Shown here: piece after piece, positions 7,522 through 16,929 of the stretch
Position numbering within the stretch: the first letter of the stretch is position 1
How the letters are laid out: each line of letters opens with the position of its first letter
Source of the DNA: Paraburkholderia sp. CNPSo 3274
GTDB lineage: Bacteria; Pseudomonadota; Gammaproteobacteria; Burkholderiales; Burkholderiaceae
Direction: 5' to 3'
NCBI RefSeq assembly: GCF_024206475.1
Contig: NZ_JAMBPR010000045.1
Coordinates: 1-64,000 of the forward strand
DNA length: 64,000 nucleotides
Made by a program: the position numbers and the translations under genes
Notes under the pieces: generated by a model
What the model was told of the DNA's origin: nothing
Databases searched by the model: none
Seen by the model: the letters and a program-made list of their open reading frames with translations, nothing else

Positions 7522-8187
7522 ATGATCCCGCTTTCGACCCAAGCCAACGTGCCGATCATTTCGTCCGCTCGTCCGCTGACGTCCGGTCATGCGCCCGTCA
7601 TGGTGCGAGTGCTCACCTCGGCAGACCGCGAACGCCTGCTCGCGCACTTTCTCACGCTCGACAGCGATGACCGCCTGCTGCGCTTCGGCCAGGCCGCGCC
7701 CGACCACGTGATCGAAAAGTACGTGCGCTCGATGGACTTCACGCGCGACACCGTGTTCGGCGTGTTCAACCACCAGCTGCAACTCGTGGGCGTCGGCCAT
7801 CTGGCCTACCTGCCGGCGGACGGCAACGGCCGCACCGCAGAGTTCGGCGTGTCCGTGCTGGAAAGCGCGCGCGGCCAGGGCATCGGCTCGAAGCTGTTCG
7901 AGCGCGCCGCCATCCGCAGCCGCAACACCCACGTCACCACGCTTTACATGCACTGCCTGTCGCGCAACTCGACGATGATGCACATCGCGAAGAAGTCGGG
8001 CATGAAGATCGAGTACGCCTACGGCGAAGCCGACGCCTATCTCTCGCTCGACCCGGCCGACCAGAGCAGCATCATCGCCGAAATGCTCCAGGAGCAGGCC
8101 GCCGTGTTCGACTACGCGCTCAAGCGTCAGGCGCGCCAGGCCAGCAAGCTGATGGAAACGATCCTGCCGCAAGCTGTCGCGGCGTGA
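7522..8187 (+). CDS. GNAT-family N-acetyltransferase
   Basis: Gcn5-related acetyltransferase, 221 aa. The acetyl-CoA-binding motif A is seen as VLESARGQGIGSKLFERA (R/Q-x-x-G-x-G/A type), and RLLRFGQAAPDHVIEKYV matches the N-terminal part of a GNAT group common in Burkholderia. The start is well supported by an AAGGAGA ribosome-binding site at 7508-7514. The substrate is unknown. It is a single gene, bounded by the AT-rich region upstream and a tight terminator downstream. Confidence 0.85.
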   Translation: MIPLSTQANVPIISSARPLTSGHAPVMVRVLTSADRERLLAHFLTLDSDDRLLRFGQAAPDHVIEKYVRSMDFTRDTVFGVFNHQLQLVGVGHLAYLPADGNGRTAEFGVSVLESARGQGIGSKLFERAAIRSRNTHVTTLYMHCLSRNSTMMHIAKKSGMKIEYAYGEADAYLSLDPADQSSIIAEMLQEQAAVFDYALKRQARQASKLMETILPQAVAA

Positions 8188-8218
8188 CTCCTGCCCTTCG
8201 GGACAGACTGATGCACTG

Positions 8219-8245
8219 AAAAAAGCGGCTTCGGCCGCTTTTTTT
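8219..8245. terminator. bidirectional intrinsic terminator
   Basis: AAAAAAGCGGC, tetraloop ttcg, GCCGCTTTTTT: a short GC stem flanked by A and T tracts, so it can terminate the GNAT gene rightward and the convergent Lrp gene leftward. Confidence 0.9.
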
Positions 8246-8270
8246 GCGCCTGCTCCACGCAGACGCGCGA

Positions 8271-8765
8271 TCAGCGGATCGGCAAAGCCGTCGTTTCCTT
8301 GAACGTGTCGAGCGAAAAGCTGGACTTCACGTCGATCACCGAAGGATGGTGCAGCAACTGGTCCTGCACGAAGCGCGAGAAGTGCGCCATGTCCTCCACC
8401 TGCACGCGCAGCAGGAAATCCATGTCGCCCGTCATCGCGTGACAGGCCACCACCTCCGGCCAGGTCTGCACCGCCGCACGAAAAAGCTCGGCGTGCGTCA
8501 CGCCCTCGCGCCCCGCCGCTGTCGGCCCACGCTTTTCCAGCCGCACGTTCACATAGGCCAGCAGGTCGAGCCCTAGCTTCTGCGCATCGAGCAGCGCCAC
8601 GTAGCTGCGAATCACGCCGCTTTCCTCCAGCCGCCGGATGCGCCGCAAACACGGGCTCGGGGAGAGATTCACGCGCTCGGCGATCTCCTGGTTCGAGAGC
8701 CGGCCATTCTCCTGAAGGATCGCCAGAATGCGCCTGTCGATTGCGTCCAATTCGATGCTTGCCAT
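8271..8765 (-). CDS. Lrp/AsnC-family transcriptional regulator
   Basis: Leucine-responsive-type regulator, 164 aa. An N-terminal winged HTH (DAIDRRILAILQENGRLSNQ, then NLSPSPCLRRIRRLEESGVI) is followed by a RAM ligand-binding domain (ACHAMTGDMDFLLRVQVED). The ATG at 8765 has a good GGGAGG ribosome-binding site; an upstream in-frame start at 8783 lacks one. It is divergent from hpd, 140 bp away. Lrp-type regulators next to hpd are common in proteobacteria, so it probably senses an aromatic amino acid and controls hpd; that role is inferred. Confidence 0.9.
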   Translation of the reverse strand: MASIELDAIDRRILAILQENGRLSNQEIAERVNLSPSPCLRRIRRLEESGVIRSYVALLDAQKLGLDLLAYVNVRLEKRGPTAAGREGVTHAELFRAAVQTWPEVVACHAMTGDMDFLLRVQVEDMAHFSRFVQDQLLHHPSVIDVKSSFSLDTFKETTALPIR

Positions 8766-8905
8766 TTTCTGCCTCCCGAACATTTATTCAAGGCAGTTTA
8801 TAGCGCAGATCGACGGCAATGCGACCCAACTCGCAAGTTTTCTCCCAATGCTGCGGACTACACTTTGCAGCACGAAATCTGATCTACATCAGCGAGGAGA
8901 CAACC

Positions 8906-10003
8906 ATGCAGGTCCACAACTGGGAGAACCCCGTCGGTACCGACGGCTTCGAGTTCATCGAATACACCGCGCCGGACCCCAAGGCGCTCGGCAAATTGTT
9001 CGAACGCATGGGCTTCACGGCCATCGCGCGCCATCGCCATAAAGACGTGACCCTCTACCGTCAGGGCGACATCAACTTCATCGTCAACGGCGAACCCGAT
9101 TCGTTCGCTCAGCGCTTTGCGCGCCTGCACGGCCCGTCGATCTGCGCGATCGCCTTCCGCGTGCAGGACGCCGCCAAGGCCTACAAGCACGCGCTTGAAC
9201 TCGGCGCGTGGGGCTTCGACAACAAAACGGGCCCGATGGAGCTGAACATTCCGGCCATCAAGGGCATTGGCGACTCGCTGATCTATTTCGTCGACCGCTG
9301 GCGCGGCAAGAACGGCGCGGCGCCGGGGAGCATTGGCGACATCAGCATCTATGACGTCGACTTCGAGCCGATTGCGGGCGCCGAGCAGAACCCGGTTGGC
9401 CACGGCCTCACCTATATCGACCACCTCACGCACAACGTCCACCGCGGCCGGATGGCCGAATGGGCCGAGTTTTACGAGCGCCTCTTCAACTTCCGCGAAA
9501 TCCGCTACTTCGACATCGAAGGCAAGGTAACCGGCGTGAAGTCGAAGGCGATGACCTCGCCCTGCGGCAAGATCCGCATCCCGATCAACGAGGAAGGCGG
9601 CGAGACGGCAGGCCAGATCCAGGAATACCTCGACGCCTATCACGGCGAAGGTATTCAGCACATCGCGCTCGGGACGAACGACATCTATCGCACCGTGGAT
9701 GGCCTGCGCGCCAAGGAGATCGCGCTGCTCGACACGGTCGACACGTATTACGAGCTCGTGAACCGCCGCGTTCCGGGCCACACCGAGCCGCTGGAAGAGC
9801 TGAAGAAGCGCAAGATCCTGATCGACGGCATGCCCGAAGACCTGCTGCTGCAGATCTTCACGGAGAACCAGATCGGGCCGATCTTCTTCGAGATCATTCA
9901 GCGCAAGGGCAACCAGGGCTTCGGCGAGGGCAACTTCAAGGCGCTGTTCGAGTCGATCGAGCTCGACCAGATCCGGCGCGGCGTGGTGCAGGACAAGGCA
10001 TGA
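8906..10003 (+). CDS. hpd: 4-hydroxyphenylpyruvate dioxygenase
   Basis: Fe(II)-dependent dioxygenase, 365 aa, converting 4-hydroxyphenylpyruvate to homogentisate in tyrosine breakdown. The 2-His-1-carboxylate iron site is visible: H173 (in YIDHLTHNV), H252 (in GIQHIALGT) and E329 (in PIFFEIIQ), with spacing close to that of Pseudomonas HPPD. Two vicinal-oxygen-chelate domains fill the length. The ATG at 8906 follows GAGGAG and gives the normal N-terminus (MQVHNWENPVGTDGFEFIEY). Divergent from the Lrp regulator. Homogentisate dioxygenase and later genes are not in the window. Confidence 0.96.
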   Translation: MQVHNWENPVGTDGFEFIEYTAPDPKALGKLFERMGFTAIARHRHKDVTLYRQGDINFIVNGEPDSFAQRFARLHGPSICAIAFRVQDAAKAYKHALELGAWGFDNKTGPMELNIPAIKGIGDSLIYFVDRWRGKNGAAPGSIGDISIYDVDFEPIAGAEQNPVGHGLTYIDHLTHNVHRGRMAEWAEFYERLFNFREIRYFDIEGKVTGVKSKAMTSPCGKIRIPINEEGGETAGQIQEYLDAYHGEGIQHIALGTNDIYRTVDGLRAKEIALLDTVDTYYELVNRRVPGHTEPLEELKKRKILIDGMPEDLLLQIFTENQIGPIFFEIIQRKGNQGFGEGNFKALFESIELDQIRRGVVQDKA

Positions 10004-10038
10004 CGCACTCACGCCGATAATTTCAGCCAAAGCCAAAC

Positions 10039-10074
10039 AAAAAGGGCGAAGATCGCGTGATCTTCGCCCTTTTT
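10039..10074. terminator. bidirectional intrinsic terminator after hpd
   Basis: AAAAAGGGCGAAGATC, loop gcgt, GATCTTCGCCCTTTTT: a perfect 16-bp stem with A and T flanks. It serves hpd rightward and the small convergent gene leftward. Confidence 0.93.
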
Positions 10075-10148
10075 GATTTTAGAATCCGCCGCCGCACACC
10101 CCGGCGCAGAATTCGGGTGAATGGAATGCTGCGCGGATCAACGCGGCA

Positions 10149-10337
10149 TCAGGATTTGCGTTCGGCCTTCGCGGCCGGCATGGCGTTCGTATCGGCCTTC
10201 ATGCTCAGCGTGTACTGGGCGCATCGAGTCGTCGCATTCTCGCCGCTCTTCGTGCTGGCGTTCGAATGCAGCGGCGCGCTCATGGCAAAGAACGCGGCCG
10301 AGACCGTCAGGAAGGTCTGGATATGTCGATTATTCAT
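10149..10337 (-). CDS. small secreted protein of unknown function
   Basis: 62-aa protein that begins with a Sec-like signal segment (MNNRHIQTFLTVSAAFFAMS, then an A-P-L-H-S-N-A-S cleavage-like region). The remaining roughly 37 residues are polar, with one Cys and no recognised domain. It has a good ribosome-binding site (AAAGGAGT on the minus strand, upstream of 10337), and the hpd terminator lies beyond its stop. These two signals make it likely to be real despite its size. Confidence 0.55.
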   Translation of the reverse strand: MNNRHIQTFLTVSAAFFAMSAPLHSNASTKSGENATTRCAQYTLSMKADTNAMPAAKAERKS

Positions 10338-10754
10338 GCTGAACTCCTTTTTTCAGACTGCCTGTTGCAGTAGTGCCCCTTTAATAAGCGTTAACTGCGA
10401 GGGACGCTGCGCGGTTCGCACAGGTGAGGGAGTTAGACAGGATATTCAAGACCGGTTCCCAGGCAGTGCAGGTTTTACACGTTGTTACTCCTCTGAGGAA
10501 TTCGATACATCCGTTATTACACAGGGGTTTCAGGCCGCTTGCGCGGCATGCCGACGCAGGGTCTCGTGGCAGGCCCAAATCATGCCGCGCAATGCGGCGC
10601 GGCGCTCCGAGCCTCGAAGCGGCGGGTTTATCCGAGTGCTACTATCGAAAGAAAGAAGCCAATATGGCGACCCGGCCAACGCATTCACAAGATGCCGAGG
10701 CCCTGAAGTTCTGGCGATCCCACAACGGATTGGTTGGATGGAGGAAGACACATA
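10338..10754. other. non-coding region between the small secreted protein gene and the oxidoreductase gene
   Basis: About 420 bp between divergent genes. Open frames here on both strands start from alternative codons, lack ribosome-binding sites and show no family pattern. No hairpin with a U tract and no clear -35/-10 pair were found. It presumably carries the two divergent promoters. A clear GGAGGAAGA ribosome-binding site stands at 10738-10746, just before the next gene. Confidence 0.4.
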
Positions 10755-13700
10755 ATGAATGCCCCGCTAGACGCAGGTCAGCGCGCTTCGCTCGAAACCG
10801 CACTCGCTTCCGTCACGCTCGACGATAAATACACCCTCGAACGCGGCCGCGCGTACATGAGCGGCATCCAGGCGCTGGTCCGCCTGCCGATGCTGCAACA
10901 GGAACGCGACAAGGCCGCCGGTCTCAATACCGCGGGGTTCATCTCAGGCTATCGTGGCTCTCCGCTCGGCGGCCTCGATCAGTCCCTTTGGAAGGCGAAG
11001 CAGCATCTCGCCGCGCATCAGATCGTTTTTCAGCCAGGTGTGAATGAAGACCTCGCCGCGACCGCCGTTTGGGGCTCGCAGCAGGTGAACCTGTACCCGT
11101 CCGCGAAATACGACGGCGTATTTTCGATGTGGTACGGCAAGGGCCCGGGCGTCGACCGCAGCAGCGACGTGTTCAAGCACGGTAATTCCGCCGGCTCGTC
11201 GCCGCACGGCGGCGTGCTCGTGCTTGCAGGCGACGACCATGCAGCCAAGTCGTCCACGCTCGCGCACCAGTCGGAGCACATCTTCAAGGCCTGCGGCCTG
11301 CCCGTGCTGTTCCCCTCGAACGTGCAGGAGTATCTGGACTTCGGCCTGCATGGCTGGGCGATGAGCCGTTACTCGGGCCTCTGGGTCGCGATGAAATGCG
11401 TGACCGACGTGGTGGAATCGTCGGCTTCGGTCGAGATCGACCCGCATCGCACGAACATCATCCTCCCCGAAGACTTCGCAATGCCCGAGGGCGGCCTGAA
11501 CATCCGCTGGCCCGATCCGCCGCTCGTGCAGGAAGCGCGGCTGCTCGACTACAAGTGGTACGCGGGGCTCGCCTACGTGCGCGCCAACAAGCTCGACCGC
11601 ATCGAGATCGATTCGCCGCATGCGCGCTTTGGCATCATCACGGGGGGCAAGGCGTATCTGGATGTGCGCCAGGCACTCACCGACCTCGGCCTCGACGACG
11701 AGACCTGCTCGCGCATCGGTATCCGGCTCTATAAGGTCGGCTGCGTGTGGCCGCTCGAAGCGCAGGGCGCGCACGCCTTCGCGCGCGGCCTCGAAGAGAT
11801 TCTCGTGGTCGAGGAAAAGCGTCAGATTCTCGAATACGCGATCAAGGAAGAGCTGTATAACTGGCCCGACGCACAGCGTCCCCGCGTGTACGGCAAGTTC
11901 GACGAAAAGGACGGCGCGGGCGGCGAATGGTCGGTGCCGATGGGCAACTGGCTCCTGCCCGCACACTACGAGCTTTCGCCGGCGATCATCGCCAGGGCCA
12001 TCGCCACGCGGCTCGACAAGTTCGAATTGCCCTCGGACGTGCGCGCGCGTATCGCCGCGCGCATGAGCGTGATCGAGGCCAAGGAAAAGGCGCTCGCGAA
12101 GCCTCGCGTTCAGGCGGAGCGCAAGCCGTGGTTCTGCTCGGGCTGCCCGCACAACACGTCGACGAACGTGCCCGAGGGCTCGCGCGCGATGGCCGGCATC
12201 GGCTGCCACTACATGACCGTATGGATGGACCGCAATACGAGCACCTTCAGCCAGATGGGCGGCGAAGGCGTGGCGTGGGTCGGCCAGGCGCCGTTCACGA
12301 ACGACAAGCATGTGTTCGCCAACCTCGGCGACGGCACCTATTTCCATTCTGGCCTGCTCGCCATCCGTGCGGCGATCGCCTCGAAGGCCAACATCACCTA
12401 CAAGATTCTCTATAACGATGCGGTCGCGATGACGGGCGGCCAGCCTGTCGACGGCACGCTCACCGTGCCGCAGATCACGCATCAAGTCGCCGCCGAAGGT
12501 GCGGCGAAGATCGCGATCGTCACCGACGAACCCGAGAAGTACGAGGGCGTGACATCACTCGCGCCGGGCGTGACGATCCACCACCGCGATCAGCTCGATG
12601 CGATCCAGCGCGAACTGCGCGAGATTCCCGGCACGACGATCCTGATCTACGACCAGACCTGCGCCACCGAAAAGCGCCGCCGCCGCAAGCGCGGCACGTA
12701 TCCGGACCCGGCAAAGCGCGTGGTCATCAACGAGGCCGTGTGCGAAGGCTGCGGCGATTGCTCGGTGCAGTCGAATTGCCTGAGCGTCGAGCCGCTCGAT
12801 ACGGAATATGGCACGAAGCGCCAGATCAACCAGTCCACCTGCAACAAGGACTTCTCGTGCCTGAAGGGCTTCTGCCCGAGCTTCGTGACGGTGGAAGGCG
12901 GCCAGCTACGCAAGCCGAAGGCGAGCAGCGTCGCGAACGAAGCGATGGCGGGTGTCCCGACGCCCGACGTGCCCGCCATCGACCGCCCGTACGGTGTGCT
13001 CGTGACAGGCGTGGGCGGCACCGGCGTGGTGACGATCGGCGCGCTGCTCGGCATGGCCGCGCACCTCGAAGCCAAGGGCGTGACCGTGCTCGACGTGACC
13101 GGCCTCGCGCAAAAGGGCGGCGCGGTGATGAGCCACGTGCAGATCGCCAACCGCCCCGACGACATCCACGCCACGCGCATCGCCATGGGCGAGGCGAACC
13201 TCGTGATCGGCTGCGACGCCATCGTGACGGCCGGCGACGACTGCGTCTCGCGTATGCAGGAAGGCATGACGCACGTGGTGCTCAACAGCGCGCCCACGCC
13301 GACCGCCGAGTTCATCAAGAATCCGCAGTGGCAGTTCCCGGGCTCCAGCACCGAAGCTGACGTGCGCGCCGCAGCGGGCACGGACAACGTCGCCACCGTC
13401 GATGCAAACCGCTACGCGCTTGCGCTGCTCGGCGACGCGATCTACACGAACCCGTTCGTGCTCGGTTACGCATGGCAAAAGGGCTGGCTGCCGCTCACGC
13501 ACGAGTCGCTCGTGCGCGCGATCGAGTTGAACGCGGTGCAGGTCGAGAAGAATCTCGCGGCGTTCGAATGGGGCCGCCGCGTGGCGCATGATCGCGCCGC
13601 CGTGGATCAGCTCGTGAAAAAGCCGATGCCCGAGCAGAACGCCGACGCTGCCGGCGCGAAGATCGTCACGCTGCACACGCCCAAGGCGCTCGACACCCTC

Positions 13701-14351
13701 ATAGAAAAGCGCGCGCAGTATCTCGCCGCGTATCAGAACGAGGCATACGCGCGGCGCTATCGCGCGTTCGTCGAAAGCGTGCGACAGGCCGAGGCGAAGC
13801 TCGAGCACGTAGACGGCCAGTCTGCGCTCACCGAAGCCGTGGCGAAGAACCTGCATAAGCTGATGGCGTACAAGGACGAGTACGAAGTCGCGCGCCTCTA
13901 CGCGGACCCGGCGTTCATCGAAAAGCTCAAGGCGAGCTTCGAAGGCGACTGGAAGGTGAACTTCCATCTCGCGCCGCCCTCGTTCGCGAAGCATGATGAC
14001 AAAGGCCAGCTCGTGAAGAAGCAGTATGGCCCGCGCATGTTCACGGCCATGCGCATGCTCGCGAAGTTCAGGTTCCTGCGCGGCACGGCGCTCGACCCGT
14101 TCGGCCGCACCGAGGAGCGCCGTCACGAACGCGCATTGATCGGCGAGTACGAAACGCTGATGCGCGAAGTGATCGGCGGTTTGAGCGAGGCGAATCTGTC
14201 GCTCGCGGTGGAACTCGCGAATCTGCCCGACGCGATCCGCGGTTACGGCCACATCAAGGAGAACAACCTCAAGGCCACGCGCGCGAAGTGGGCCACGCTG
14301 CTCGCGAAGTGGCGCTCGCCGGAAAACGGAGCGGCGCGGCACGCGGCTTGA
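10755..14351 (+). CDS. indolepyruvate ferredoxin oxidoreductase (fused IorA/IorB type)
   Basis: Large TPP- and Fe-S-dependent enzyme, 1198 aa, that oxidatively decarboxylates arylpyruvates (indolepyruvate, phenylpyruvate) to aryl-acetyl-CoA. The N-terminal pyrimidine-binding domain contains GFISGYRGSPLGGLDQ. A TPP-binding domain around residues 480-570 has GIGCHYMTVWMDR and FANLGDGTYFHSG. A cysteine cluster near 660-700 reads CEGCGDC and CLKGFCP. A gamma domain from about 745 has VTGVGGTGVVTIGALLG. Start chosen at the ATG after GGAGGAAGA. The fused one-chain form is usual in beta-proteobacteria. Phenylacetyl-CoA from phenylpyruvate would feed the nearby paa pathway. Confidence 0.93.
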   Translation: MNAPLDAGQRASLETALASVTLDDKYTLERGRAYMSGIQALVRLPMLQQERDKAAGLNTAGFISGYRGSPLGGLDQSLWKAKQHLAAHQIVFQPGVNEDLAATAVWGSQQVNLYPSAKYDGVFSMWYGKGPGVDRSSDVFKHGNSAGSSPHGGVLVLAGDDHAAKSSTLAHQSEHIFKACGLPVLFPSNVQEYLDFGLHGWAMSRYSGLWVAMKCVTDVVESSASVEIDPHRTNIILPEDFAMPEGGLNIRWPDPPLVQEARLLDYKWYAGLAYVRANKLDRIEIDSPHARFGIITGGKAYLDVRQALTDLGLDDETCSRIGIRLYKVGCVWPLEAQGAHAFARGLEEILVVEEKRQILEYAIKEELYNWPDAQRPRVYGKFDEKDGAGGEWSVPMGNWLLPAHYELSPAIIARAIATRLDKFELPSDVRARIAARMSVIEAKEKALAKPRVQAERKPWFCSGCPHNTSTNVPEGSRAMAGIGCHYMTVWMDRNTSTFSQMGGEGVAWVGQAPFTNDKHVFANLGDGTYFHSGLLAIRAAIASKANITYKILYNDAVAMTGGQPVDGTLTVPQITHQVAAEGAAKIAIVTDEPEKYEGVTSLAPGVTIHHRDQLDAIQRELREIPGTTILIYDQTCATEKRRRRKRGTYPDPAKRVVINEAVCEGCGDCSVQSNCLSVEPLDTEYGTKRQINQSTCNKDFSCLKGFCPSFVTVEGGQLRKPKASSVANEAMAGVPTPDVPAIDRPYGVLVTGVGGTGVVTIGALLGMAAHLEAKGVTVLDVTGLAQKGGAVMSHVQIANRPDDIHATRIAMGEANLVIGCDAIVTAGDDCVSRMQEGMTHVVLNSAPTPTAEFIKNPQWQFPGSSTEADVRAAAGTDNVATVDANRYALALLGDAIYTNPFVLGYAWQKGWLPLTHESLVRAIELNAVQVEKNLAAFEWGRRVAHDRAAVDQLVKKPMPEQNADAAGAKIVTLHTPKALDTLIEKRAQYLAAYQNEAYARRYRAFVESVRQAEAKLEHVDGQSALTEAVAKNLHKLMAYKDEYEVARLYADPAFIEKLKASFEGDWKVNFHLAPPSFAKHDDKGQLVKKQYGPRMFTAMRMLAKFRFLRGTALDPFGRTEERRHERALIGEYETLMREVIGGLSEANLSLAVELANLPDAIRGYGHIKENNLKATRAKWATLLAKWRSPENGAARHAA

Positions 14352-14374
14352 CGCTCGCTTGAGGCGGTAAAAAC

Positions 14375-14407
14375 AAAGGGCGCTCCGTGGAACACGGAGC
14401 GCCCTTT
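14375..14407. terminator. bidirectional terminator between the oxidoreductase gene and maeB
   Basis: AAAGGGCGCTCCGTG, loop gaa, CACGGAGCGCCCTTT: a perfect 15-bp stem between convergent genes. A TTTT run on the plus strand and a partial one on the minus strand let it work both ways. Confidence 0.9.
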
Positions 14408-14435
14408 TCACATCAGGCGATCATCGAAAGCGCGC

Positions 14436-16721
14436 TTACTTTGCCGCTGCCTTCGCCACGTTCGCGTTAGCCGAAGCCACCGCCGTCATGTTGATGATGC
14501 GTCGAACCGTCGCCGCCGGCGTGAGGATGTGCACCGGCTTCGACGCGCCCAGCAGGAACGGGCCGACCGTCACGCCTTCGCCGCCAATCACCTTCAGCAG
14601 GTTGTACGCGATGTTGGCCGCTTCCACGTTCGGCATGATCAGCAGGTTCGCTTCGCCCGTGAGCGTCGTGCCCGGGAACGACTGCTTGCGGATCAGCTCG
14701 GAGAGCGCCGCATCGCCGTGCATTTCGCCGTCCACTTCGAGCTGCGGATCGCGCGCGGCGATCAGCTCACGCGCGGCCTGCATGCGCTGCGACGTCGACG
14801 AACGCACGCTGCCGAAGTTCGACGAAGAAAGCAGCGCGACCTTCGGCGTGATGCCGAACTTCTCGATTTCGCGCGAGGCGAGGATCGTCATGTCGGCGAG
14901 CTGCTCGGCGCTCGGCACTTCGTTCACGTAAGTGTCGCTGATGAAGATGTTGCGGCCAGGCAGCATCAGCAGGTTCATCGCCGCGTAGTTCTCGGCTGCC
15001 TTCGCCTTGCCGAACACCTGATCGATGAACTTGAGGTGGTAGTCGAAGCTGTTCAGTAGACCGCAGATCATGCCGTCGGCGTCGCCGAGATGCACGAGAA
15101 TCGCGCCGATCAGCGTGTTGAACTTGCGCACCGAAGCCTTCGCAACGTCAGGCGTGATGCCTTGACGCGCGCCGAGTTCGTGGTACGCCTGCCAGCTCTT
15201 CTGGAAGCGCGGATCGTCTTCGGGATCGACGATCTCGAAGTCGGTGCCCGGACGCAGCTTCGAGCCCATCTTCTTCAGGCGCATTTCCACGACCGACGGA
15301 CGGCCCACGATGATCGGCCTGGCGATCTTCTCGTTCAGCACGAACTGCGCGGCGCGCAGCACGCGCTCGTCTTCGCCTTCGGCGAACACGATGCGCGCGC
15401 AGTTGGCCTTCGCCGCCGCGAACACGGGACGCATCACCATGCCCGAGCGGTAGACCGTCGCGCCAAGCTGCTCGCGGTAGGCTTCCATGTCCTGGATCGG
15501 GCGCGTCGCCACGCCCGAATCCATCGCGGCTTGCGCCACGGCCGGCGCGATCTTGATGATCAGGCGCGGGTCGAACGGCTTCGGAATCAGGTACTCCGGG
15601 CCGAACTCGAGCGTGTGGCCTTCATAGGCCTTCGCCACTTCGTCGCCCTGATCGGTTTCCTCGGCCAGTTCCGCGATCGCACGCACGCACGCGAGCTTCA
15701 TCTCCTCCGTGATGGTCGTCGCGCCAACGTCCAGGGCGCCGCGGAAGATGAACGGGAAGCACAACACGTTGTTGACCTGGTTCGGATAGTCCGAACGGCC
15801 TGTGGCGATGATCGCGTCCGGGCGCACCTTCTTCGCTTCTTCCGGGCGGATTTCCGGCTCCGGGTTCGCGAGCGCGAGGATCAGCGGCTTGTCGTCCATC
15901 TCCTTGACCATCTCGGGCTTGAGCACACCTGCGCTCGAGCAGCCGAGGAACACATCGGCTGCCTTGATCGCGTCGCCGAGCGTGCGCGCTTCGGTGTTGG
16001 CGGCGTAACGCGCCTTCGACGGATCGAGACTGCCACGACCTTCGTAGATCACGCCCTTCGAGTCGGTGACGAGGACGTTCTCTTTCTTCAGACCGAGCTT
16101 CACGAGCAGGTCCAGACACGCAATCGCCGCCGCGCCCGCGCCCGAGCAGACGAGCTTCACGCTGCCGAGTTCCTTGCCCACGACCTTCAGGCCGTTGAGG
16201 ATTGCCGCCGACGCGATGATGGCCGTGCCGTGCTGGTCGTCGTGGAAGACCGGAATCTTCATGCGCTCACGCAGCTTCTGCTCGATGTAGAAGCACTCGG
16301 GCGCCTTGATGTCTTCGAGATTGATGCCGCCTAGCGTCGGCTCGAGCATGGCGATGGCGTCGACCAGCTTGTCCGGGTCCAGCTCGTCGAGTTCGATGTC
16401 GAACACGTCGATGCCAGCGAACTTCTTGAAGAGGCAGCCCTTGCCTTCCATCACCGGCTTCGCCGCGAGCGGGCCGATGTTGCCGAGGCCGAGCACGGCC
16501 GTGCCGTTCGTCACGACGCCGACGAGGTTCGCGCGCGAGGTGTATTTCTGTGCGTCGAGCGGGTCGGCGTGGATAGCCTCGCAAGCAGCCGCAACGCCGG
16601 GCGAGTACGCGAGCGAAAGATCGAGCTGATTCGAGAGCGGTTTGGTCGGCGTGACCGAGATCTTGCCGGGCTTCGGATTCTGGTGATACGCAAGCGCGCT
16701 TTGCTTCAGTTGTTCATCCAT
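14436..16721 (-). CDS. maeB: NADP-dependent malic enzyme (MaeB type)
   Basis: Converts malate to pyruvate and CO2 with NADP, linking the TCA cycle to pyruvate and NADPH supply. 761 aa in two parts. The malic-enzyme region (about 1-420) has VTNGTAVLGLGNIGPLAAKP and FHDDQHGTAIIASAA. The C-terminal half (about 430-761) is a phosphotransacetylase-like domain (FAEGEDERVLRAAQFVL) that acts as a regulatory module in MaeB enzymes. The ATG at 16721 gives the usual start MDEQLKQSALAYHQNPKPGK; longer starts add non-family sequence. It ends against the terminator at 14375. Confidence 0.95.
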   Translation of the reverse strand: MDEQLKQSALAYHQNPKPGKISVTPTKPLSNQLDLSLAYSPGVAAACEAIHADPLDAQKYTSRANLVGVVTNGTAVLGLGNIGPLAAKPVMEGKGCLFKKFAGIDVFDIELDELDPDKLVDAIAMLEPTLGGINLEDIKAPECFYIEQKLRERMKIPVFHDDQHGTAIIASAAILNGLKVVGKELGSVKLVCSGAGAAAIACLDLLVKLGLKKENVLVTDSKGVIYEGRGSLDPSKARYAANTEARTLGDAIKAADVFLGCSSAGVLKPEMVKEMDDKPLILALANPEPEIRPEEAKKVRPDAIIATGRSDYPNQVNNVLCFPFIFRGALDVGATTITEEMKLACVRAIAELAEETDQGDEVAKAYEGHTLEFGPEYLIPKPFDPRLIIKIAPAVAQAAMDSGVATRPIQDMEAYREQLGATVYRSGMVMRPVFAAAKANCARIVFAEGEDERVLRAAQFVLNEKIARPIIVGRPSVVEMRLKKMGSKLRPGTDFEIVDPEDDPRFQKSWQAYHELGARQGITPDVAKASVRKFNTLIGAILVHLGDADGMICGLLNSFDYHLKFIDQVFGKAKAAENYAAMNLLMLPGRNIFISDTYVNEVPSAEQLADMTILASREIEKFGITPKVALLSSSNFGSVRSSTSQRMQAARELIAARDPQLEVDGEMHGDAALSELIRKQSFPGTTLTGEANLLIMPNVEAANIAYNLLKVIGGEGVTVGPFLLGASKPVHILTPAATVRRIINMTAVASANANVAKAAAK

Positions 16722-16929
16722 TTTCAGGCCTGCCTGGACGTGAGAGACGTGAGAGAGAGAATCTTTTATGGTCGTAGGCCCGCCGGTTCGCGCGGCACGA
16801 GCGTTCCAGCAGGGCCGATTAGTGTACACCTGGCGCCGTTCGCGTCCACGTGGGTCAAAGACTGATACCGGGAATTCCCGTGGCCGATAGATAGTGCGGC
16901 GGCGCTTTCGTCTTACCGATGCATGTTGC

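Noticed and set aside
10057..10755. 232-aa plus-strand open frame over the small secreted gene
   Set aside because: Starts inside the hpd terminator, has odd composition, and overlaps a better-supported small gene on the other strand.
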